Source: Duganella levis
GTDB lineage: Bacteria > Pseudomonadota > Gammaproteobacteria > Burkholderiales > Burkholderiaceae_D
DNA length: 64,000 bases
NCBI RefSeq assembly: GCF_009857605.1
Contig: NZ_WWCT01000021.1
Coordinates: 1-64,000 of the forward strand
Direction of reading: 5' to 3'
This document shows, in pieces, positions 35,577 to 43,623 of this stretch (the first letter of the stretch is position 1; each line of letters starts with the position of its first letter). Position numbers and translations under genes: made by a program. Under the pieces are notes generated by a model. That model saw only the letters and a list, made by a program, of their open reading frames with translations, searched no databases and was not told the origin of the DNA.

Positions 35577-36509
35577 ATGCGCATCAACTTTCGTACGATT
35601 AAAATTTTTATCAAAATTTTCGTAATTCACAGAATACTTACTCCTTCATTTTCAAATGCAGAGCAATTAAATCCCAAAGTACACAATTCATTCTGTGAAG
35701 TCGCAGTGGACCTAACAACGGACAATTGGTCTGTTTCAATCCGTAATTCAGGAATTTTTTGTATAGGAAGTACTCTAAAACAAACTTTTCCTTTGATTAG
35801 GTTGCCGCATCAAGCGGTCCCAATGAACCCGTTGATCAGCATATTTTCGAGTAATGTTACTGTTGATTTAATGAATCGAAATCTTTCCGCACAAACCCCA
35901 ACTGGGCAAGGGGTGGTGGCGGAAGATACGTCGAGGATGCCTCGGCATACTATTGAAATAAGAAGGGGAACAATCCGTACCGCGAGTCAGCCAACCATAT
36001 TTATGGTTAATTCTTGGAACAGCAATAACGTACGCTTTGGCAGCGGCCGCTTTGCCATTGCGGAGTCAGCCAGTGATCTTACTCAATACAAACCTACCGA
36101 GTTCGTGCTGGAAAACCTCACGCTCACGGCCGAAAATCACGTCATCATCATGCAGGGCATGAACAACATAATCCGGCATTGCAAGATCATTGGCGGTAAC
36201 GGCACAGTCAATGTTTTCGGTCCCAATCTGATTTTTGAGGATAACGAAATTATTTTGCACGCCAAAGCCCAGGCTGAGGCAAGCGACCAAGCGCCAGCCG
36301 CCCTGTATCTCGAAGACGCAGCCGGCAGCGTCGTTCGCAACAACCGCATTACGATCAAAGGCAAAACCTCCGGCAGTCAAGCTATTGTCCTGAAAAATTC
36401 ACCGAACGTCACCTTGCAAGGCAATACTATCAGCGGTACCGATTCCCTCTATAACCTCCTCGACGAACATAGTTCTGTCATGGCTACCGACAATCACCTC
36501 AACCGATGA
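35577..36509 (+). CDS. Parallel beta-helix protein, array copy 1
   Basis: A 310-residue beta-helix protein, probably exported, though the N-terminal hydrophobic stretch (IFIKIFVIHRILTPSFSNAE) is a weak signal. Residues about 174-310 consist of rungs such as FVLENLTLTAENHVIIMQGM and RNNRITIKGKTSGSQAIVLK. From base 36093 to its end it is nearly identical to the second copy (37317-37733). The first half resembles the middle of copy 2 (DLTTDNWSVSIRNSGIFCIG against NSGDDWTISISNSGSYCIG). Composition is AT-rich. Function unknown. Confidence 0.78.
   Translation: MRINFRTIKIFIKIFVIHRILTPSFSNAEQLNPKVHNSFCEVAVDLTTDNWSVSIRNSGIFCIGSTLKQTFPLIRLPHQAVPMNPLISIFSSNVTVDLMNRNLSAQTPTGQGVVAEDTSRMPRHTIEIRRGTIRTASQPTIFMVNSWNSNNVRFGSGRFAIAESASDLTQYKPTEFVLENLTLTAENHVIIMQGMNNIIRHCKIIGGNGTVNVFGPNLIFEDNEIILHAKAQAEASDQAPAALYLEDAAGSVVRNNRITIKGKTSGSQAIVLKNSPNVTLQGNTISGTDSLYNLLDEHSSVMATDNHLNR
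36093..36509 (+). repeat. Direct repeat B, first copy (second copy 37317-37733)
   Basis: The 3' third of array copy 1 repeats in array copy 2 at a constant offset of 1224 bases; the last 150 bases are almost identical. Together with repeat A this makes copy 2 a chimera. Confidence 0.85.
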
Positions 36510-36518
36510 ACTGTGCAT

Positions 36519-36839
36519 ATGGCTACCCATACCGCGATTCGCATTGCTGCAATTTGCATGTTGGCATTGATAACTTCACCAAGTTTAGCGCAGGAATGTT
36601 TTCAAATACGACTGCCTGAGGGCCACAAGGAAATCCGCGTCCCAGCCAACCTTGCCCTGGTGAGATATCAGGGCCAATCTGCCTTGACTCCCGCTGGGTT
36701 TTGGCTGTATCACGAGGGAGAAAATTTGTCGCTCAGTGGCCTAGGTCACTTTTGCCTGGCCCAGGATATTGTCCGAAACGTGGGAATAGCGAAGCTACTC
36801 GACGAACCAGATGGGTCGGGTCCGCTAATTCAACTTTCA
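36519..36839 (+). repeat. Direct repeat A, first copy (second copy 37742-38062)
   Basis: The 5' part of array copy 2 repeats in array copy 3 at a constant offset of 1223 bases, without indels and with few substitutions, then stops abruptly after CAACTTTCA. Confidence 0.85.
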
Positions 36840-37733
36840 TATGGTGACCTCACCTTTATTCTCATAGATCTATTCTCTTCGGCTTGGCAGTTCGCCGTGG
36901 CAACCGAGGTGAGTACTTGCAAAATAGCAATTGATAATAGTGGAGATGACTGGACAATTTCGATTTCAAATTCTGGCAGTTACTGCATCGGCCAAGATCT
37001 TCGTCAATCTGACCCCTTTTACAGACTGCCGCATCAAGCAGTATCTAAGGAGCCATTATTAGTCATACAAAGAAGTCACGTTCTTGCGGATCTTAATCAA
37101 CATCGTCTCATCACCAGTGTACTTAGCCGTGCAGGAGTAAGAGTGCTTGCATTGAAACAATCGCCGATTAACGGAATAACCGTCCGGAATGGCTTTATCT
37201 CATCAAGCTCAGGGCCAACTGTCTTTATGGTCGATGCATTCGACGATGGGAAAGACGCTAGGTTTGGTCAACATCTCGCCATTGCCGCGTCAAACGGAAA
37301 TACATCCCGGTATCGGCCTACCGAGTTTGTCTTGGAGAACCTGACACTGGAAGGAAATAGCCACGCCATCGTCATGCAGGGCATGAAGAACATCATTCGG
37401 CATTGCAAAATCAGCGGCGGCAATGGCACAGTCAATATTTTTGGACCGAATCTAATTTTTGAAGACAACGAAGTTATCTTGCACGCCAAAGCCCAAGCTG
37501 AGACCAACGACCAAGCGCCAGTCGCCCTCTACCTCGAGGATTCAGCAAACAGCGTGGTGCGAAACAACCGCATCACGATCAAAGGCAATACCTCCGGCAG
37601 TCAAGCTATTGTCCTGAAAAATTCACCGAACGTCACCTTGCAAGGCAACACCATCAGCGGTACCGATGCGCTCTATAAGCGCCTAGACGAACAGAGTTCT
37701 GTCATCGCGACCGACAATCTCCTCAACCGATGA
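36519..37733 (+). CDS. Parallel beta-helix protein, mosaic array copy 2
   Basis: A 404-residue exported beta-helix protein and a clear mosaic. Residues 1-107 (signal peptide to AQE, then CFQIRLPEGHKEIRVPANLA) are nearly identical to the start of copy 3 at 37742. The C-terminal 138 residues (from YRPTEFVLENLTLEGNS) are nearly identical to copy 1 at 35577. The join lies near residue 108, after IQLS. The gene looks like a recombination product between its two neighbours, or a fused longer ancestral form. The ATG at 36519 is used by analogy with copy 3. No enzymatic motif was seen. Confidence 0.8.
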   Translation: MATHTAIRIAAICMLALITSPSLAQECFQIRLPEGHKEIRVPANLALVRYQGQSALTPAGFWLYHEGENLSLSGLGHFCLAQDIVRNVGIAKLLDEPDGSGPLIQLSYGDLTFILIDLFSSAWQFAVATEVSTCKIAIDNSGDDWTISISNSGSYCIGQDLRQSDPFYRLPHQAVSKEPLLVIQRSHVLADLNQHRLITSVLSRAGVRVLALKQSPINGITVRNGFISSSSGPTVFMVDAFDDGKDARFGQHLAIAASNGNTSRYRPTEFVLENLTLEGNSHAIVMQGMKNIIRHCKISGGNGTVNIFGPNLIFEDNEVILHAKAQAETNDQAPVALYLEDSANSVVRNNRITIKGNTSGSQAIVLKNSPNVTLQGNTISGTDALYKRLDEQSSVIATDNLLNR

Positions 37734-37741
37734 ACGTGCAT

Positions 37742-38797
37742 ATGAATACCTACACCGCGCTGCGCATCGCTGCAATTTTCATGTTGGCATTGATAACTTC
37801 ACCAAGTTTAGCGCAGGAATGTTTTCAAATACGACTGCCTGAGGGCCACAAGGAAATCCGCGTCCCAGCCAACCTTGCCCTGGTGAGATATCAGGGCCAA
37901 TCTACCTTGACTCCCGCTGGGTTTTGGCTGTATCACGGGGGACAAAATTTGTCGCTCAGCGGCCCAGGTCGCTTTTGCTTGGCCCAGGATATTGTCCGAA
38001 ACGTGGGAATCGCCAAGCTACTCGGCGAACCAGGTGGGTCGGGTCCGCTAATTCAACTTTCAAATAGTGACATTACATTAGATTTACGCGGGCACACGCT
38101 ACGCTCAGATCGTGCCGGCGTCGCAATTGAGGGCTACGTTGGAGGGAAAATCCACCAGACCTCCCCCCATACATTTTCGTTTACGAACGGCAGTATTGAA
38201 GTGAATGGCAAAGGCGTATCTTTCACGGGATGGCAGTACGTGGGATATAGACACAACTATCGACCTGATCCAGCTCTACTAGATACCGTGACAGAGTGGT
38301 ACGGTCCAGACTTTGGAGATTTCAGCGACACAAATATTCTCTTGGAAAACCTCACCATCAAAAGCGGTGGGTTGGCTGCCTATCTAATCGGTCGCAACAA
38401 CGTCATTCGTCATTGTCGTATTGAAGTGGAAGGCCATGAAGCGGTGGCGCTGTTCGGCGCAAACAATCAACTCATCGACAACGAAATTATCGTCAGGCGT
38501 ACACTCCCTCCACCGGTTGCCCAAGACAATTCGCGCCCGAGATTTGGTACCTACTATTTGGATTATGCCGCCATATGGATCCGCGATGCCCCAAGACTCA
38601 TCATCAGGGGCAACAAAATCACGATCGAGGGTTTGTTCAATGCCGAGCAAGCGATTCTGCTTGCCAATAGCCCCGACGTTGTCATCGAAGACAACGAGGT
38701 CACCGGCGCTAACAACCTCTACAAAGCGCTCGACGGGCAATCTTCCGCACGGGCGCACAACAATCGAAAGCGGTTTGGGAAGTGGCCCGACAATTAA
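37742..38797 (+). CDS. Parallel beta-helix protein, array copy 3
   Basis: A 351-residue exported beta-helix protein. The signal peptide (to SLAQE) and the first 107 residues nearly match copy 2; after that it follows a separate sequence with rungs such as NILLENLTIKSGGLAAYLIG, IRHCRIEVEGHEAVALFGAN and LIIRGNKITIEG. This body is closer in plan to the first beta-helix protein (33847) than to copy 1. An in-frame ATG at 37730, overlapping the previous stop, is an alternative start. It is the last gene of the AT-rich cassette and is convergent with the protease gene. Confidence 0.78.
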   Translation: MNTYTALRIAAIFMLALITSPSLAQECFQIRLPEGHKEIRVPANLALVRYQGQSTLTPAGFWLYHGGQNLSLSGPGRFCLAQDIVRNVGIAKLLGEPGGSGPLIQLSNSDITLDLRGHTLRSDRAGVAIEGYVGGKIHQTSPHTFSFTNGSIEVNGKGVSFTGWQYVGYRHNYRPDPALLDTVTEWYGPDFGDFSDTNILLENLTIKSGGLAAYLIGRNNVIRHCRIEVEGHEAVALFGANNQLIDNEIIVRRTLPPPVAQDNSRPRFGTYYLDYAAIWIRDAPRLIIRGNKITIEGLFNAEQAILLANSPDVVIEDNEVTGANNLYKALDGQSSARAHNNRKRFGKWPDN

Positions 38798-38837
38798 GAC
38801 TTCTTTTACTAAAACTTTGTCAACAAATCCAAGAACG

Positions 38838-40010
38838 CTAGTGCACGGTAGGAAGCGGCGCTGGTGCGCGCGGCCGGCGGGTGATCTCCACCAGATCGCC
38901 CTGCCCGTCGCTCGCTTTGACGGTAACCGTCACTTCGCCGGCGCTCACAGACTGCCCTGCGGACAGTAGCGCCTTCCAGTGGCGCTCGTCCCGGTCATCC
39001 ACCGGCTGCACGCGGATGGGGCCGTCATGAGAAGTCAATGCGGTGTCGACGGTGTAGACCAACACGCCGCTGCGTGACATGGCGCTATCTTCGGCTTCGG
39101 CGCGGCGACTTTCGGCCACCACCACCGTGTGCGGTCCCGTCGGCATGACAGCAATTTTGACGTTGCCCGACCGCTCAATCGGCGTCAACCGCACGGTGCC
39201 GGCGCCGCAGGCAATCTGTTGATCATCAAGCCAGCCCAGTTGCCAGCGCTCCCAGCCGAGATAACCCGGCGACAGCCCTTCCGGCTCGCCCATCACGCTG
39301 AACTGGCCGACGTAGGTATGCCACAGCTGGTTCGACGGCAGCGGTCCGGCCAAGTCCACCAGCGACAAGGCATGGCCGATCTCATGCACAAACCAGCCGC
39401 CGCGCAGGATGGGCAGATCGGCGCCGGAGGTGGCGCCGTTGAGGAATTCGCGTCCGCCCGCCATCACGCCCGAGCCCGGCGCTGCGGTGAATGCCGGGCC
39501 CCAGTCGATAGCCTTAGCGTCGGGATTGGCCACCACCAAGATGGCGTCATTGTGGGAATAGTCGATGCCGGGACCGGCAAGGTTGATGGCTTCCTGTATA
39601 TAGGCACGCTGCACCTCGAACGGCGCGCCACGGCTGAAGTGATAATCGGCCACCGGCTGCCGCATGCGTATCCACTGTGGGCTGACGTCGAACATCAGCT
39701 TCATCCGGCCATATGACACCGCACTGAAAAACTGTTCTGCGCGTGGGGAAATGATGTCCAGCACCTGCTGCGGCGATACCGTGGCCGGCGCATCGCTGAA
39801 GTCGACAAACAGCACGCGGAAGCGCACTTCGCCGAGCGGCTTCAGCCGCAGCGGATTGCGTGGGAAGCCAAGACCGACATCACTGCGCAGTTGCATCTCC
39901 GGCAAGCGGCATGCCGCCAGCGGATCGACAGCTGACACGTCGGCAGCCGAGGCCGGCAACACGCCGCAAAACGCGACCAAAGCGCTCAAAGCAACCGCTT
40001 TATCGGCCAT
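38838..40010 (-). CDS. Secreted M6-like zinc metalloprotease
   Basis: A 390-residue protein with a signal peptide (residues 1-23, ending PASA from the ATG at 40010; a GTG at 40037 is an alternative start). The domain beginning EVRFRVLFVDFSDAPAT and the zinc motif HEIGHALSLVD, with preceding GGWFV, identify an M6 (immune inhibitor A-like) peptidase. A C-terminal beta-rich part (about 270-390) is typical of such exported proteases. The gene starts just downstream of the thymidine kinase stop in the same direction and may be read through from it. The substrate is unknown; degradation of extracellular protein is expected from the family. Confidence 0.82.
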   Translation of the reverse strand: MADKAVALSALVAFCGVLPASAADVSAVDPLAACRLPEMQLRSDVGLGFPRNPLRLKPLGEVRFRVLFVDFSDAPATVSPQQVLDIISPRAEQFFSAVSYGRMKLMFDVSPQWIRMRQPVADYHFSRGAPFEVQRAYIQEAINLAGPGIDYSHNDAILVVANPDAKAIDWGPAFTAAPGSGVMAGGREFLNGATSGADLPILRGGWFVHEIGHALSLVDLAGPLPSNQLWHTYVGQFSVMGEPEGLSPGYLGWERWQLGWLDDQQIACGAGTVRLTPIERSGNVKIAVMPTGPHTVVVAESRRAEAEDSAMSRSGVLVYTVDTALTSHDGPIRVQPVDDRDERHWKALLSAGQSVSAGEVTVTVKASDGQGDLVEITRRPRAPAPLPTVH

Positions 40011-40039
40011 CCTTGACGCCGCGCGCAGGCCAGCCACGC

Positions 40040-40600
40040 CTAATGCGTTTCGCTGTAGAAGCAGCGGCCGCAGGCCTGGCGATAACTCTCGTTGCCGCCA
40101 ATACTGATCTGCTCACCTTCCTTGATGCGTTTGCCGTTTTCGTCGACACGGATATTCATGGTCGCCTTCTTGCCGCACGAGCAGATATTCTTGATTTCCT
40201 CAATATCGTCAGCCAGCGCCAGCAGATAGGCCGAACCGGGGAATGGCTCGCCGCGGAAGTCCGAGCGCAAGCCATAGGTGATGACGGGAATGCCGCGCAC
40301 CTGCGCCAACTGGTGCAGCTGCTTGACCTGCTCCTTGCTCAAAAACTGCGCCTCATCGACCAGCAGGCATGCGATTTTTTCGTCTATGGTTAGAAGAAAA
40401 TCGGTATTAGCGTCGAAGACTTCGGTATCGCGCTGGGGGCCCAGACGCGACGTCACCTTGCCCACGCCATAGCGGCTATCGATGGCGGCCGTGAACAGGC
40501 GCACTTTCTGCCCCTGCTCTTCATAGTTATGCGCCACCTGCAACATGGCGGTGGACTTGCCCGCATTCATCGCGGAGTATCGAAAATAGAGTTTTGCCAT
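40040..40600 (-). CDS. tdk: Thymidine kinase
   Basis: A 186-residue type II thymidine kinase, which phosphorylates thymidine to dTMP in nucleotide salvage. The P-loop MNAGKSTAMLQ is at residues 11-21, the catalytic Glu lies in LLVDEAQFLSKEQ, the thymidine-binding lasso is near the end, and structural zinc ligands are in CSCGKKATMN and CGRCFY. The length is standard for the bacterial enzyme. The start at 40600 places the kinase motif normally; longer upstream reading adds unrelated residues that overlap the divergent cystathionine synthase gene's 5' region. Confidence 0.97.
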   Translation of the reverse strand: MAKLYFRYSAMNAGKSTAMLQVAHNYEEQGQKVRLFTAAIDSRYGVGKVTSRLGPQRDTEVFDANTDFLLTIDEKIACLLVDEAQFLSKEQVKQLHQLAQVRGIPVITYGLRSDFRGEPFPGSAYLLALADDIEEIKNICSCGKKATMNIRVDENGKRIKEGEQISIGGNESYRQACGRCFYSETH

Positions 40601-40667
40601 AGGCGAATTATAAACCGCGAAAATAAAAAATAGAGCATACTTGCCCGACCTGCCCATAGGAGAACTC

Positions 40668-42035
40668 ATGCGCCAACCTGCACTGTTCAACCTGATTGGC
40701 AAGACGCCGCTCGCCGAGGTGACCCGCCTCGATACCGGCCCTTGCCAGTTATTCCTTAAACTGGAATCGCAAAACCCCGGCGGTTCGATCAAGGACCGTA
40801 TCGGTCTGGCCATGATCGAAGCGGCCGAAGCCCAAGGTCTGCTCAAGCCCGGCGGCACGATTATCGAAGCCACCGCCGGCAATACCGGCCTCGGCCTGGC
40901 ACTGGTCGGACGGCTGAAAGGCTACCGCGTGCTGCTGGTCGTCCCCGACAAGATGTCCACCGAAAAAGTGCTGCACCTGAAGGCGCTTGGCGCAGACGTG
41001 CGCACCACCCGTTCCGACGTCGGCAAAGGCCATCCCGAGTATTACCAGGACTACGCCGCGCGGCTGGCCGCCGAAATGCCGGGCGCCTGGTTCTCGGACC
41101 AGTTCAACAATCCCGCCAATCCGCTGGCGCACGAAACCACCACCGGCCCGGAAATCTGGGAGCAGATGGGCCACGACATCGACGCCATCGTGGTCGGCGT
41201 CGGCTCGTCCGGTACGCTGACCGGCTTGACCCGCTACTTCCGCCAGGTCGCGCCGCAGGTGGAATTCATCCTGGCCGATCCGGCCGGCTCCATCCTGGCC
41301 GAATACATCGCCACCGGCCACGTCTCTGAAACCAGCGGCTCGTGGGCGGTGGAAGGCATCGGCGAAGACTTCATCCCCGCCATCGCCGATATGACCGGCG
41401 TGACCAAGGCCTACACCATCGCCGACGTCGAAAGCTTCGCCACCGCGCGCGCGCTGCTGAAGGAAGAAGGCATACCGGGCGGCTCGTCCACCGGCACGCT
41501 GCTGGCCGCCGCGCTGCGCTACTGCCGCGAACAGACCACGCCCAAGCGCGTGGTCACCTTTGTCTGCGATACCGGCACGCGCTACCTGTCCAAGGTGTAC
41601 AACGACGGCTGGATGCGCGACCAGGGCCTGCTGGAGCGCCAGCGCTTCAACGACCTGCGCGACCTGATCGGCCGCCGCTTCGACGCCGGAGAAGTCATCA
41701 GCGTCACGCCGGAAGACACGCTGATGATCGCCTTCAACCGCATGCGCGCCGCCGACGTGGCGCAGCTGCCGGTGCTGGAGAACGGCCAGCTGGCCGGCAT
41801 CATCGACGAATCCGATGTGCTGCTAACGGTTGGCGCGGAGCCGGAGCGCTTCAACAATCCGGTCGGCGCCACCATGACCAAGCGGCTGGAAATCCTCAAG
41901 CCCTCGGCCGACATGCAGGCGCTGCGCGCCACGCTGGATCGCGGCCTGACCGCCGTTGTCGCCGAGGGCGACACCTTCTACGGCCTGATTACCCGTTACG
42001 ACCTGCTTAACCATCTGCGAAGGACGCTATCTTGA
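40668..42035 (+). CDS. Cystathionine beta-synthase with C-terminal CBS domains
   Basis: A 455-residue PLP enzyme condensing homocysteine and serine to cystathionine. The Schiff-base Lys is K42 in NPGGSIKDRIG, the substrate loop is EATAGNTGLGLAL and the phosphate-binding loop is VGVGSSGTLTGL. Two CBS domains follow from about residue 335 (VTPEDTLMIAFNRMRAADV, SADMQALRATLD), giving possible allosteric control by nucleotides. The bacterial CBS has no heme domain, as expected. The ATG at 40668 has TAGGAG before it. It is coupled by overlap to the lyase gene, making a reverse transsulfuration operon. Confidence 0.95.
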   Translation: MRQPALFNLIGKTPLAEVTRLDTGPCQLFLKLESQNPGGSIKDRIGLAMIEAAEAQGLLKPGGTIIEATAGNTGLGLALVGRLKGYRVLLVVPDKMSTEKVLHLKALGADVRTTRSDVGKGHPEYYQDYAARLAAEMPGAWFSDQFNNPANPLAHETTTGPEIWEQMGHDIDAIVVGVGSSGTLTGLTRYFRQVAPQVEFILADPAGSILAEYIATGHVSETSGSWAVEGIGEDFIPAIADMTGVTKAYTIADVESFATARALLKEEGIPGGSSTGTLLAAALRYCREQTTPKRVVTFVCDTGTRYLSKVYNDGWMRDQGLLERQRFNDLRDLIGRRFDAGEVISVTPEDTLMIAFNRMRAADVAQLPVLENGQLAGIIDESDVLLTVGAEPERFNNPVGATMTKRLEILKPSADMQALRATLDRGLTAVVAEGDTFYGLITRYDLLNHLRRTLS

Positions 42036-43216
42036 GCGACAAACCGAGCAACCACAAAGCCGCCCTGGCCACCCGCGTGATCCACGCCGGCCAATCGCCC
42101 GACCCATCGACCGGCGCCATCATGCCGCCGATTTACGCCACCTCCACCTTTGTGCAGGAAAGCCCCGGCGTGCACAAAGGCCTGGACTATGGCCGCTCGC
42201 ACAATCCCACCCGCTGGGCGCTGGAGCGCTGCGTGGCCGACCTGGAAAGCGGCGCGCAAGGTTTCGCCTTCGCCTCCGGCCTGGCGGCGATATCAACGGT
42301 GCTGGAGCTGGCCGATGCAGGCTCCCATATCATCGCCGGCGACGATATGTATGGCGGCACCTACCGCCTGTTCGAGCGGGTGCGCCGCCGCAGCGCCGGC
42401 CACCAGTTCACCTACGTCGACCTGACCAATCCCGAGAACCTGCTGGCCGCCATCAAGCCCGAGACCAAAATGGTGTGGGTGGAAACGCCGACCAACCCGA
42501 TGCTCAAGCTGGCCGATTTGCAGGCCATCGCCAACATCTGCCGCGAGCGCGGCATCATCGCCATCGCCGATAACACCTTCGCTAGCCCGATCGTCCAGCG
42601 TCCGCTGGAACATGGCTTCGACATCGTGGTGCACTCGGCCACCAAGTATTTGAACGGCCACTCCGACATCATCGGCGGCATCGCGGTGGTGGGCGGCGAG
42701 GAACGTCAGAAGGAATGGCGCGAGCAGTTGGCCTTCCTGCAAAACTCCGTCGGCGCCATCGCCGGCCCGTTCGACAGCTTCCTGGCGCTACGCGGCGTGA
42801 AGACGCTGGCAATCCGCATGGAGCGCCACTGCGCCAGCGCGCTGGAACTGGCGCGCTGGCTGGAACAGCAGCCGGAGGTGCGCAAGGTGTTCTATCCGGG
42901 GCTGGAATCGCACCCGCAGCACGAACTGGCCAAGCGCCAGATGCAAGGCTTCGGCGGCATCATCTCGATCGATCTGAATACCGACCTGCCGGGCGCACGC
43001 CGCTTCCTGGAAAGCTGCGAAGTATTTGCGCTGGCCGAGAGCCTGGGCGGCGTCGAAAGCCTGATCGAACATCCGGCGCTGATGACGCATGCGTCCATCC
43101 CGGCGGCACAGCGGGCGGCGCTGGGCATCGGCGATGGTTTGATCCGGCTGTCGGTGGGAATTGAAGATTTAGAGGATTTAAGGGCCGATATTCGTCGTTC
43201 GCTCGACGCTATTTAA
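42032..43216 (+). CDS. Cystathionine gamma-lyase (trans-sulfuration PLP enzyme)
   Basis: A 394-residue enzyme of the Cys/Met metabolism PLP family. The PLP Lys is at about residue 205 in SATKYLNGHSDIIGG, with WVETPTNPMLKL and SLGGVESLIEHPALMTHASI as further signatures. Next to cystathionine beta-synthase it most likely cleaves cystathionine to cysteine, completing methionine-to-cysteine conversion. Gamma-synthase activity cannot be excluded by sequence, but the context favours the lyase. The start codon is a TTG at 42032 that overlaps the upstream stop (TTGA), indicating translational coupling. Confidence 0.93.
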   Translation: MSDKPSNHKAALATRVIHAGQSPDPSTGAIMPPIYATSTFVQESPGVHKGLDYGRSHNPTRWALERCVADLESGAQGFAFASGLAAISTVLELADAGSHIIAGDDMYGGTYRLFERVRRRSAGHQFTYVDLTNPENLLAAIKPETKMVWVETPTNPMLKLADLQAIANICRERGIIAIADNTFASPIVQRPLEHGFDIVVHSATKYLNGHSDIIGGIAVVGGEERQKEWREQLAFLQNSVGAIAGPFDSFLALRGVKTLAIRMERHCASALELARWLEQQPEVRKVFYPGLESHPQHELAKRQMQGFGGIISIDLNTDLPGARRFLESCEVFALAESLGGVESLIEHPALMTHASIPAAQRAALGIGDGLIRLSVGIEDLEDLRADIRRSLDAI

Positions 43217-43233
43217 CTGCTAATATTCGGCGC

Positions 43234-43623
43234 ATGACTTATCTCATCTTCATCATCATCGCCGTGCTGGCCCTGGGCTTCGCCTATTCGATCCTGGTGG
43301 CGGACGCCAAACCGGTGGTCGGCAGCGACTATTACAAGGTCTCAAAGGACGGCCGCGTGCTGCTGGCGGCCGGTCCCAAGGTCAGCGCCATCAAGCCAAC
43401 GCTGTATCCGGAAGGCTTGAAGGTCAAGCTGCGCGGCGGCAAACGCGAGGGCGAATTCTACGTGCACGACCTGGTGGCGGAAGTATTCCTGCCCAATCCG
43501 AACAAGCTGTCGGCGGTACGCCACCGGGATGGCAACGTCCGCAATAACAAGGTCGAGAACCTGCAATGGGCCCGGCTCGAAGACATCGAACATCCCGAGC
43601 CGGTGGTCTACCCGCGTCCCTGA
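43234..43623 (+). CDS. Membrane-anchored HNH-like small protein
   Basis: A 129-residue protein with an N-terminal transmembrane helix (residues 4-23, LIFIIIAVLALGFAYSILVA). After a beta-rich stretch it shows VHDLVAEVFLPNPNKLSAVR, then HRDGNVRNNKVENLQWA, the pattern of HNH homing-type endonucleases (VH-LVA-AFIPNP, H-DGN--NN-VENL-W). The His and both Asn positions are kept. A nuclease domain tied to the inner membrane is unusual; it may be a domesticated or structural version. It follows the transsulfuration operon after 17 bases and converges with the acylase gene, meeting it directly at the stop codons. Confidence 0.75.
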   Translation: MTYLIFIIIAVLALGFAYSILVADAKPVVGSDYYKVSKDGRVLLAAGPKVSAIKPTLYPEGLKVKLRGGKREGEFYVHDLVAEVFLPNPNKLSAVRHRDGNVRNNKVENLQWARLEDIEHPEPVVYPRP

